DNA of 64,000 nucleotides from Orbilia blumenaviensis (Eukaryota > Ascomycota > Orbiliomycetes > Orbiliales > Orbiliaceae). The notes beneath the pieces are model-generated. The model did no database searches. It was not told the origin of the DNA and worked only from the letters and a program-made list of their open reading frames with translations. The stretch is taken from assembly GCA_036872755.1 (NCBI GenBank), contig JAVHNS010000013.1, forward strand, positions 682,001-746,000, written 5' to 3'. Positions 10,348 to 20,364 of this stretch are shown one piece after another (within the stretch, counting starts at the first letter, position 1; every line of letters starts with the position of its first letter). Both the position numbers and the translations under genes were made by a program.

Positions 10348-11213
10348 AGTGATCTCTCTCTTTTTTTTTTCTTGCGGCGACATACTTTTCCTTGTTACAT
10401 ATTACTAGCATGCATGTGGCAGAGCGACGATCCGTTTTCTTAGTATTCCTATGTTTTACCTTTTCCTCATCCAGCTTTTTTTTTATTTTTAATTTTTTTT
10501 TTTTTTTTTTTTTTTTGAACACGAAGCTTAGCCTTTCATTTTTCATCTTGATCATGTACTTTTAATGAAAAAGCGAAGTCAGGATGGAAATGCCAGTGAT
10601 TTCAGCCATTCGTTGGCTCTTGGTTATCGAGGTACTGGAAGGCCCCGGTAAGCGAATATTTACCCACATGACGCATATCATGATACTTCCGAAAGGTTTT
10701 CTTATTGGGTGTAATTATTTAGAGTGCACATATATTCGTTCCCCTGTGTCAATAGTTCTCTTCTTCTTCACTTCACTATGCGAACACTTGTAGAATAGAG
10801 GAACCTTACGGTATCACGAGACTAGCTGAAACTTATGCGTAGCGGTCTCTATATCTAAAAGCCGGACTATTTCCTAGGACTATCGAATCATGCATATGGC
10901 GGCGGAGTCTATACGCTCTTAAGCCACTATCGACTAGGCTCTCCCATCTTTGGATCCGAGTCATGTAGTACACGACGCTTGGGTGGCGAGGTGAACCCCA
11001 TTCGTATGCATAGGCTTTTCATAATTAAACGTAAATACTAGTGTAGATTGACGCCGCAAAGCTGTAAGCTGCCTTATATATCTCCTCCTCCTCAAAGCCG
11101 TAAATATACAGAAAGGAAGAAAAAAAGTTGACACAAAACTTTCGTCTGCCACCTTTTCTCTGTCATGCACACACCAAAAAAAAAAAAAAGAAACTAAAGC
11201 CTCTTTTTTTTGT
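10348..11213. other. Intergenic between convergent mob2 and emp24, with poly(T) tract
   Basis: Both flanking genes end here, so this holds two 3' ends. A run of 24 T lies at 10493-10516, and AT-rich DNA with pyrimidine runs continues to 11213. No gene is supported. Confidence 0.5.
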
Positions 11214-11974
11214 TTAAACCACCCTCTTGATCTCAAAGAACCTCTTGAGATAGAACACCTGAAAGACGCAATTCCCAACCAGCACGAATAACTGACAGAT
11301 ACTCCACCACTTAACCCGATCGTTTGTACTCTCAGCCGTGTTCCTGTGGACTCTTTCTCTCAGGACGATATATTCCTGCTCATCCTTCACGGCATTCAGA
11401 TTCTCGGCGAGAAGTCGGACTTCCTTCTCAAGAGGGTCGGATGGATGGTCTTCTTCGGCGACGTAGACAACACCGTGGACATTGAAGGACACTTCTTTGG
11501 AGGAGACGGAGGATCCTTCGTTGGAGAAGCAGTAGGTGTACTTTCCGTCTTCGTGGGCGGTGAAGGAGTGGTCGCCGAGGGAGGTGGCAGCTTCATTTAT
11601 TCGGAGGTGGCCAGATGGGTCTTGAATCTGTTTCCCGTAAAAAAAAAATAAGCAGTATATTAGTTATTTATCCATTGAAAGATATCCCCAAGGTCATCAG
11701 GTGCCGAGAGATAGGGAGAAAGTATATGTGATGTGAACCGCTATATCGATAACAACTCTCCAAAGGAAAGGAACCGTACCCAGAAATCAATGTCCAGATT
11801 CCCTGCACCACCGAACTCCCGGTCACCAACCTGGAAGGTGACAGTCATCTTATCATCCTTATGCAGATTTTCATGGAAGCACTCTCGCGAATGAGCCATC
11901 AATTGGATGTTGTGTGCTGCGACGAGGGAGGTAAGCGACAGCAATGCCGTCGTGACGACTGATATCGACCGCAT
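11214..11974 (-). CDS. emp24: p24 family cargo receptor Emp24
   Basis: Emp24/p24-beta is a type I membrane protein that cycles between ER and Golgi in COPII/COPI vesicles and selects cargo, notably GPI-anchored proteins. Two exons, 11974..11780 and 11627..11214, phase 0, 202 residues. Signal peptide at residues 1-20 (ALLSLTSLVAA), then the GOLD domain with its two expected cysteines (SRECF and KYTYCFSN). The family hallmark FNVHGVVYV, a coiled segment (LAENLNAVKDEQEY), the strongly conserved HRNTAESTNDRVKWW, and a transmembrane helix follow. The cytosolic tail YLKRFFEIKRVV has the diphenylalanine COPII-binding motif and ends in Val-Val, as in Emp24 and not the KKxx of Erv25. Divergent from lsm8. 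Confidence 0.95.
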
Positions 11975-12543
11975 TGTATATGTATTCGCGTGTATGTCTC
12001 GATCGCCGAAAGCAGCAAGGTAAAAGGTATACCCGGACTGTGGGTCTAAGGTAATCCGCGCGTGATATATGTTTTGTCGACAGCTAGGGGGGGTTGTGGA
12101 GGAGTGGTAGGGGGAGAAGTGGCGGATGTGTTTTTGGTGGAAGATGTCGCCGCCCAGGAGAAGTAGCCAGCTTGGAGGTTTAAACTAGAAAGTGACAGGG
12201 GGAGCAAAGCTGGTTCGGTTTTTTGAGCCGCAGAAGCACAAACATCCTCCCGTTGTTTCTGGAGGAGTCAATGCAACCTCACCTTCGGATTCACGACCCC
12301 GACGACCCTTCGAACCACGGAAACCCAGCTTACGGATAGCTATCGTCGAGCAAGTGACACTACCGAATACCAATCCTTCATACTTCCTTCTTTTCTTGAC
12401 CTGGAATCACCCATTCGTTATCTTGAGCTCTTCGTTGGTGCGAAAGAGGATCCGGAACACCGTCGCGATTTGAGACATTGCATTCTCGTCCCCTCCCCCT
12501 CGATCCGCTCGTCCATATTCGCGTCCACACCCAGTGCTTCACA
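11975..12543. other. Divergent promoter region emp24 / lsm8
   Basis: About 570 bp between two start codons. It has G-rich tracts at 12080-12130 and a TTCGGATT/CGACCC-rich segment. The ORFs at 12185-12473 overlap antisense to one another and have no domain. No gene is called. Confidence 0.55.
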
Positions 12544-13051
12544 ATGGCGCAGTTGACAGCTTATATTGACAGTAAGGGATCAAATTCCTTAGATATACAT
12601 ATATCTGCCTATCTAGAAATATTCTGGTGTAGGAAGGAAACAGACTAACGATCCTTCTCTAGAAACTGTCACCGTCATAACCTCAGACGGCAGAACCCTT
12701 ATCGTGAGTTCTCCTACCTACCTCCAAAGCCAATCACAATCCCCTCCCCGTCCAAATCTATATCCAATTATAATATTGAATCCACCAACCCCTAAGATTC
12801 CGCCCTAGGGAACCCTTCTCGGCCACGATCAAACCACAAACCTTATACTCCAGAACACGCGCGAACGTATATTCCAGACGTTAGATACCGATGTGGAAAA
12901 TACACCTAGTGAGGTGGTTGAGCACGGATTGTATCTGATTAGAGGTGACAATGTTCTCGTCTGCGGACTAGTCGACGAGAAGATGGATGCAGAGATTAAT
13001 TGGACGAAGGTCAGAGCACAGCCGTTCGGAACGGTCAAACACGCCACATAG
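12544..13051 (+). CDS. lsm8: U6 snRNA-associated Sm-like protein LSm8
   Basis: LSm8 defines the nuclear Lsm2-8 ring that binds the 3' oligo(U) of U6 snRNA. Three exons, 12544..12571, 12663..12703 and 12809..13051, give 103 residues. The Sm1 motif is complete (VTVITSDGRTLIGTLLGHDQ then NLILQNTRERIF) and Sm2 follows (GLYLIRGDNVLVCGLVDE), with the IRGDN signature that contacts RNA. The N-terminus MAQLTAYIDK and the tail with WTKVRAQP are typical of LSm8 orthologues, not of LSm1. The start is fixed by the conserved N-terminus. Convergent with the F-box gene at 13330, with 278 bp between stop codons. Confidence 0.95.
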
Positions 13052-13329
13052 TTCGGAACGCGGGGAGTTTTGGTAGGGAACAATTTCGGAGGGGTTTACC
13101 GGAAGGCTATCCATGACAATGCGGGAAGCTGGGAAGCGAAATTGGCGGTGAAAATGGCTATTCCGTGTTCTCGAATACACGCTGCTATATCAGATTGACG
13201 ACACAGATAAATACTGTCAAATTGACCTTGGCTAAGACGACATTTTTAACCGTTCCAAGCCATTATGATAATACATATAACATGTTTGTTCCACTATCCG
13301 GATCTGCGATATTACCAGTAATACAAGAG

Positions 13330-14463
13330 TCATCCTGTTGTATTATTCTCGTTGTCCCCGTTAACGTTTAGACCATCTTTCTGATCCCCTGCTCCTGCTT
13401 TTCCTTCTTGATCTTCCCGCTTATTCCAATCCCAATCAGCTCTTTCATCCCACATATTCTTCTTAATCAGTAAGAAATGCCCATTCTTCCGCCTTACCCA
13501 GACCATCTGTCTTCTCGCTTCATCTGAAACCCTTAATATAGCTGCCGTAATACTCCACGCATCTTCATTCCACACCCTTCCAACTTGAACGGATGCCCAA
13601 ACGGTCTCGTCCGCCGTAGTTCCCCCCGATATTGCCACAGCATACATTTTACTAAGACACCTATGAATCCAGTCTCTAACCGTAGCTGTCCTCTTAAACA
13701 CCATCTTCTCCTCCCATTTTTTCGACGATGGAGCATCAGGACCCTTCAGTAATTCATCTTTGTAAATATCCAGCTCGAATATAAACTTCATTGCCTCGTT
13801 TTCGTCTGGCGCGTTTTGCACATCTATAAACGGCGATATGAATGGTTCATCCAGAGCCGAGGTATTCGTTAAATCACGTCCACCAGTGAATCTTGACACG
13901 AATTTATTCTCTGCGAAGAAGACGACAGTCGGGGCGTTCCAGTCGTCATAGTCGATATCAAGAGGGTCACCTGGACTAGGTCCCTCATTTCCAGGGATAG
14001 TAGCATTAGATACTGATGATGTTGATGATTCTCCATCTACAAGACGCTTTTTCAATGCATCTCGAATCTCAGCATCCAAGCTGTCGATCTCCCCATTCCA
14101 CAGTTCCCCTTCTTGTTCCGTATACTCATGTCCTGGTACATAGATATACCTCACCGCCTTCCCTCCTCTTAACGTAAATATCAAACTACCATTTCCCTCT
14201 GACGTACTCTCTTCGAGTAAGAAATGTGTGCGTGGAAACGCGGAGTGCAGGCTTTCGGAGGAGGGTTTGGAACGTCCAGCGGAGAGTGAGACGGGGAAAT
14301 AGTGGGTTTGGGCGAATATCTTGGTTGATAACAGACGGCGGAGGTGCAGGCAGACCTGGGTAGCTATCAATTGGTCGAGGAGAGGGAGGTGGGTTAAGAT
14401 TTCCAATTGGAGTTCGGGGGGTAGCCGGAGGAGGGGTGGTAAGAGAGGGGTAGCCTCGGACAT
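13330..14463 (-). CDS. F-box protein, member of a local paralogous pair
   Basis: Single exon, 377 residues, ATG at 14463. An F-box occupies residues about 11-52 (LLRLPPELQLEILTHLPLLDQ, then ATQVCLHLRRLL), which predicts Skp1 binding in an SCF ligase. The rest is a poorly described module ending in a segment with VRDWIHRCLSKMY, then VWVRRKNGHFLLI. The gene at 23140-24087 has the same order: F-box, a mid region with ITRY/VRYIYVPG-like text, a charged linker, an MTVRQVTAALLKAAY-like stretch and a WAFLLLHY-like strand. The two are therefore paralogues about 9 kb apart. The substrate is unknown. The last 30 residues are low in complexity (Asn, Gly, Lys). Confidence 0.72.
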   Translation of the reverse strand: MSEATPLLPPLLRLPPELQLEILTHLPLLDQLIATQVCLHLRRLLSTKIFAQTHYFPVSLSAGRSKPSSESLHSAFPRTHFLLEESTSEGNGSLIFTLRGGKAVRYIYVPGHEYTEQEGELWNGEIDSLDAEIRDALKKRLVDGESSTSSVSNATIPGNEGPSPGDPLDIDYDDWNAPTVVFFAENKFVSRFTGGRDLTNTSALDEPFISPFIDVQNAPDENEAMKFIFELDIYKDELLKGPDAPSSKKWEEKMVFKRTATVRDWIHRCLSKMYAVAISGGTTADETVWASVQVGRVWNEDAWSITAAILRVSDEARRQMVWVRRKNGHFLLIKKNMWDERADWDWNKREDQEGKAGAGDQKDGLNVNGDNENNTTG

Positions 14464-15553
14464 TCTTGGGGGGGTTTATATATCTAGTAGATATCGCCGC
14501 GCGGGGTGCGCCGGCTAGCCCGCGTAATTACCTATAAAATATCTAGGATTCCGAGATTCCCGTATACATATACTCTCCTGTTAAGAGGATGGTATATTAC
14601 TTGTCGAATGCTGCTATTTAATATGGAAAAGATTTAAATCGATCGAATGAGTTATAACATCGCAATTGCAGATTATCAAGAAATAGGTTAACCTACGCGC
14701 ACGCGGTGGGCATTGCATTAAATATTAACTTCACTAGGCAAATTCGAGGTTGGATTCCCGTGCGCGGACAATGCAACATTGGGATGTTCAAAGGGACACG
14801 AAGATACACAAACGTACATTCGCTGACGCTTCGGGTCGACTCGGTTACTTTTACGTATACGGCCAGCCAAAGAATGTCTCTGGCCTGGTCCAGGTCTCTA
14901 ACGGAGCTTAGCTTACTAAGTTAGGTTGGTATCAAAGGCAGGGATCGATTTGATATCTGAAACCAGAATCATTACAACAATACCTCTACTATACTTACAA
15001 GTCCTCATTATTCCGCACTACCTTTTCATTACTCTGGTTAACCTAGCCATTAGTATGCAGACATATATTAATATACTCCCGCCATCGATTTCTTGTGAAA
15101 TCGTTTCGAACGTTTCGCAGGGCTCGAATCGCTGCTGCATATTCTGTATACCACAAACGCAACACACTTGTGTTCGACACGTTTATGAAATTGACAGGTC
15201 AACTTCCATTGGTCACGATCGATTAATACATTTTAAATTATTTGAGGAGGCTTAACTGAACTTAAGTAACAACTTCCTAGGACAAGGTAATGGTACGTAC
15301 TTTTTATCCATTTTCATAGTAAAGGGGGCCTGAAATATCACACTTTTCGCACCTGAGGTCGAGTTAATAGCTTTGGAAGATATAGCACATTACAAATTAC
15401 GAACCGATGGAGCACTTCGAAACACACCAAATGAAGAAATGGAGGAGATTGAATTAATTAATATACATATATAAGATATAAATATACACCGATCGATTGA
15501 CAATTATGTCATTCTAAGAAAAGTAAGCTTATAAACATCCCTGCAAGTCTTGT
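14464..15553. other. Intergenic
   Basis: About 1.1 kb between the 5' end of an F-box gene and the 3' end of the ABC transporter. AT-rich, with short ORFs at 14706-15255 that lack any recognisable domain. No gene or RNA is supported. Confidence 0.5.
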
Positions 15554-18500
15554 CTACGCATCGAGCGACTGGCCAAGACACATTTGGTAATATATTCCTT
15601 TCCTCTCAACCAGTTCATGGTGTGTACCTAATTCGACAATACAGCCTTGGGAAAAGACACAAATCACATCCGCGTTCTTAATAGTAGAAAGTCGATGGGC
15701 AACCGCCACTGTTGTTCTCTTCCTCCCCTCTATGCCCTCAGTTTTCGCAACAGCATCCAGCGCTTCTTGCACTACCTTCTCGGATTCTGTGTCAAGACTG
15801 GATGTTGCTTCATCGAGGAGTAAGAGCCTTGGTTTGCGGATTAATGCTCGGGCAATCGCGATCCGCTGGCGTTGTCCACCTGAAAACTGAAGACCCTGGG
15901 ATCCACATTGAGTAGACAAGCCCTCTGGGAGTGTAGAAATAAAAGTATCGATATTAGCTTGTCGGCAGACTTCCAGAATTTCTTCATCGGTGATAGCGTT
16001 ATTTCCATCTATGAGGTCCTCAATCCCGAGAGAGATGTTATCGCGAAGTGAACCTTGGTAGAGCACTGGTTCTTGTTGAACGAGAGCTATATGCCGTCGG
16101 TATTGCCCGAGATGCATTGACTTCGACTCAACCCCACTAAGATAGATATTTCCGCTGCTAGGTTCGTAGAATCGTTCAAGAAGGTTTATTATGGTTGTTT
16201 TGCCACAACCAGAAGCCCCGACAAAGGCAGCGAACTGGCCTGCATGAATGGTTTGAGATACCCCCTTGATGACTTTGATACCTGGCCGGCGTGGATATGA
16301 AAACTCGAGATCCTGGAGTTCTACTGTAACTGCACCCCCACCACTACCTTTGTCTTGAGGAGGATACTCATCTTTCATATCTTTAGAAACCTGTTGGCGA
16401 AGGTTGAAAACGTAGTTTGCAGCTCCTTGTGCTTGAGTAATGCTTGAGGTATACGTGAAAAGGGAAGCACCTGCCTCTCCTGAGAATATTACGGCAATAA
16501 ATACGATGTAAAATTGCTGTGAAGTATACTCCCCAAACGAGATTAGTCGACCTCCATACCAAAACCCGAGTGCCATAGCTAAAAACGAAATCGACTGGCT
16601 TAAAGAGTACCAGAACATTGTCCCGACAAGGCTTCTAACTGAAGTTTTTGTGATTGATCGTAGACTATCTTCGTACTTCGCCAGGATCTCATCTTCAATA
16701 GCCAGTGAGGAGACTGTGCGAATGGCAAGTACAGCTTCTGTTGCGATACCCGCGCTGTTCGCGAACCTTGAAGCCGTATCATTGTCAAGTTTAAACTCAA
16801 GTCGAATACGGACATATCCAGAAGCGACGAGGGGCGGCAGGGCACCAAAAGTTAGTACCAACCCAAGCTTCCAACCATAGACGATGGCCAAAATGCAACT
16901 AGACAGAAGGTTGACAACGATAGTAAATATGAGGCAAATATTCGAGGACAGTAAATCCTGGAGGGATGTTGGTTCAGTCGATAGCCGAGAGACCAGAGCC
17001 CCGGTTGTGTTATCCGGATCGTCGAAAAAGGTCATCTCCTGTCGAAGGATACTATTGAAAACTTCAGATCGGTAGGAGTTCATGACTTCCTGGCCAATAA
17101 TTGCCGACATCCAGCCTAGGATACCGTAGGCGACCAAATTTCCCAATCCCATAACAAAGAACATCAGGGAGTAGAAGTCCCCTCGTTTTAACATGGCATC
17201 ACCACTCAAGGCAAAGACATCGATAACGCGAGAGAACAGTACTGCGAGGGCCGGGTAAGTTCCACCTATTCATCCACTATTAGTTGTGATCTTTCACCCC
17301 GGGTTAATCGTGTAAGCAAAAATACCTGCTACGATTGCTGCAATAGCTATTATCACGAAATGAAACCATAGCCGCCTTTGTTCGCCAAGGATGATGAACA
17401 GACACTTGAATAAATTGTAGTTCAAACCTCCGCGATCAGCCGTCTCAAGGCTGTTGGTTTGTTGAATGTGCTTCGGCGGAACCTCTGTTGCGATATCCTT
17501 TTCACCGGTCCCTTGCAGCTTTCGAGTCGATCCTATTTCATCTTCGCCCTTCCCAGGGCCGAGGTTTTGCGCAAGAACTAATCGAGAATAGGCCCCACCA
17601 GCTTCAATCAGAGCGTTATGTGTGCCTTGTTCAATAACAGCCCCCTTGGACATCACAATAATATTATCTGCATCTCGGATAGTTGATAGCCTGTGGGCGA
17701 TTACGATCATCGTCCGGCCTGCAGAGACATTGTTGAGAGCCTTTTGGACAATCTTTTCTGCATTTGGGTCTAGAGCGCTTGTTGCTTCATCGAGAATCAG
17801 CACCTTTGGATTTGAGATTATGCTTCTCGCAATGGCCAGTCGTTGCTTTTGACCTCCAGAAATCATGGCTCCACGTTCACCAATCCGAGTGAAATAGCCC
17901 TGTTAACCCCGAATTTAGTACTCTGCATGCCTAATAATGCATAACGGTCAATTGAATTCTGTATGGGGTCCATACCTGTGGCATTTTCTCAACGAACTCA
18001 TGTGCGTAAGCCGCTTTGCACGCCTCTTCCACAAGCTTGTATTTTTCGACGTCAGGAAGCTTGGCTTCGGGCGTCCCTGATAGGCCAAAGGATACATTTT
18101 CGAAGATGGTACCGTTAAATAAAACCGGTTCCTACAGTCACCATTAGCAAAAACTGGACACAAGACTACCCCAGAGCAGCAACATATGTATACCTGTTGA
18201 ACCAGTCGAATATTGGTTCTCAACCAGCGTATGTTCAAATCTTGAATTTCGTTCTCATCAAGCGTAATGGTGCCACTCAACGGTGTAACCCATCTTTCAA
18301 GCAAACCCACGATAGTACTCTTCCCAGAACCACTAGGGCCCACAATAGCGGTCGTCTTGCCCTTTTCAAACTTAAGGCTAAGCTTTCTTAAAACCTGGAC
18401 GTTTGGTCTCGAAGGATAGGCGAAGTCAACGTTCTCGAACACAATATCTCCGTAACACTCAGATGGTTTGAGACCATCAGTAGATAGAGAATCGATTGTG

Positions 18501-19824
18501 GATTTCCGGTCGATTGTTTTGAATAGCCCATGAGCTGCGGCAGTGGCCTTGGAAATAACCATGATCTGGGGGGCAATTTGCGTCAATCCTTGAGCTGCAA
18601 GAAGAACGGCAAGAATCACACTAAATTATAAGATTAGCATCCTATCCCAATGTGAGATGTGGGCAGCCCGCAGTGAACATACGTTACAATCTCACCAGGA
18701 TTTTTGATCTCGCCCCGGTGGTACATCCTGATTCCCTGCCAGAAGGCAAGCCCGTAGCCGGCGTAAATGCAAAAGAATTGAATGCAAAACATGACTGCAT
18801 ATATTGGCGGCTTCTTCTTCCCTAATACCTTGACATCATCAACAATGTGTTTGAATTTCCGTGACAGTTTCGGATAAGCCCAAAATGCATGGACATTTCT
18901 AATGCTAGCGAAAACTTCTTCCGCCAGCTTGTCAGCTGTTGCCCATTTCGCCATCAACTCTTTCTCAATACCGGAGTCAATTGCCACGCAGATCGTAATG
19001 ACAATTAGGATTGTAGGCACAATGCATATTACTATCAATGTAAGCTTCCATTGTACCACAAATGCCACGACAAAAGCCGCGAAAAAGGTCGTAGTTGCCT
19101 GGACGGTAAGCCCGAACTTCTCAGACATGCCTTGATTGACGAGGTTACCACCTGCATTAATACTGCTAGAGATGGAACCAGGTTCTGAGGAGTCGAAGTA
19201 TCCGATTTCTTGGCGAAGAGTCTGCCTGAAGAAATCAAGGCGAAGAGAACGAGTTATTCGGATGGCGTTGATGGAAATTAGGGTCTACAGAAGGTCATTT
19301 GTTAATACTTGGGAAATATGCGATTGCATATTATCAGAGGAATACACACAGTCCAGATATATACCAGCAAAAGTTTCGCGACGAACAAGTAAACAAAATA
19401 TAGTCTGCGAAGAATTTTAGCACTAATTCAAAACTGATAGATTGGAAGTCCAATTATAATTGCTTACGTATAATGATTGATCGCGGAGCGAAAGTCTTCT
19501 GCCGTTTTATGGCCTGTAATGAAGTCGTTGAAGACGGTGACAAACTTCCCAAAGACGAGGTTCATCAATGGGAGCAATACTCCAGCAGCAATCATACATA
19601 CTACTGCTATCGCCGTTGTAATCCACCCTATGGTATCGTTGTATTTGAATACTCGCTGATAATTTCACATACATGCATTTCGATTAGTTGAGTTCTTATA
19701 CGATATTCCTGTCGGAGATACTTACGACGTAACTATTCGATGAGGACTCATCGGATGGTTGTGTAGGGCCATTTGAGGAAACTATAAGAACTGCATCATC
19801 TGGGATTCTTCTCTTCTTCCCCAT
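15554..19824 (-). CDS. Full-length ABCB multidrug exporter (Pmd1/Mdr1/Ste6 type)
   Basis: Eight exons: 19824..19726, 19655..19468, 19404..19350, 19284..18683, 18620..18194, 18131..17976, 17899..17326 and 17265..15554. All phases agree; 1270 residues, the usual size for a full (TMD-NBD)x2 exporter. Predicted to pump lipophilic compounds across the plasma membrane using ATP. NBD1: Walker A GPSGSGKST (409-417), Q-loop VQQEPVL, signature SGGQKQR (523), Walker B VLILDEATSALD, His switch AHRLSTI. NBD2: Walker A GASGCGKTT (1050-1058), signature SGGQRQR (1162), Walker B LLLLDEATSSLD, AHRLSTI. Both sites keep the catalytic Glu and the H-loop, so both look active. Six hydrophobic segments precede each NBD. 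The divergent Zn2Cys6 gene probably regulates it. The exact substrate cannot be read from sequence; pheromone or toxin export are alternatives to drug efflux. Confidence 0.93.
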
Positions 19825-20364
19825 TTTTGTAGCTTCCAGATTAGATATCGCAATGCACGGAAAACAAGTTTCCTCGAGGGTTGTGTGGAAATATGTGCAC
19901 GAGAATGCAACGCTAAGCTTTTTAGACAAGAGGTTTAATTATTTTTGGCTGCTTCCACAGTGCTATTGCAGAATACGAGGCTCTTATCCTCTTGGCCAAA
20001 TTTATATCATATTCATTTTCAAGGACGTTTTTTGCTTCAAGATGTAACGGGCGCCGCGGGAGGCTTCATTGACGCCACAAAGCCTCGAAATTGGCCCCTG
20101 CGCAAGACCCAAGCCACATATTTTCCTTATTCGGCTCGGGGCCGGCTTCCGCGGAACAGGCAACGCAATAATTTCGTAGCCATTTGTTGCATTTTTTGCT
20201 GAGATAATCTCGGATCACTTACATCTTGCCTGATCCAATTCTAGTCCACATCCCGACCGCCCTCTTTTCTACTCCGGGTCGGTGATTAGCTACCGGACTT
20301 TGAGCTTTTCATCTGGAAAGTCCGATATTCTTAGGAGTTTAGACCATACACCACTTCTACCAAG
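19825..20364. promoter_or_regulatory. Shared bidirectional promoter of ABC exporter and Zn2Cys6 regulator
   Basis: 540 bp between the two start codons. It contains CGG and CCG half-sites of the type zinc-cluster regulators bind: CGG-N7-CCG at 20132-20144, a CCGCGG palindrome at 20149-20154, and CGGACTTT-N15-AAAGTCCG at 20294-20324. A GC-rich core (20040-20160) sits in AT-rich flanks. That the neighbouring regulator binds here is inference. Confidence 0.6.
20294..20324 (+). promoter_or_regulatory. Perfect 8-bp inverted repeat with CGG/CCG ends (candidate operator)
   Basis: CGGACTTT at 20294-20301 and its exact reverse complement AAAGTCCG at 20317-20324, with a 15-nt spacer, ending 40 bp before the regulator's ATG. 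The outer triplets are the half-sites expected for a dimeric Zn2Cys6 protein. It could also form an RNA hairpin in the leader. Confidence 0.5.

Noticed and set aside
9829..10383. 184-codon minus-strand ORF opposite the mob2 3' end
   Set aside because: Shadow of stop-poor sequence with no domain, signal or splicing; the plus-strand frame is the better candidate.
9920..10408. 162-codon plus-strand ORF of hydrophobic composition overlapping the mob2 end
   Set aside because: Out of frame with the Mob2 exon; Leu/Val/Ile content is what this sequence gives in the +1 frame.
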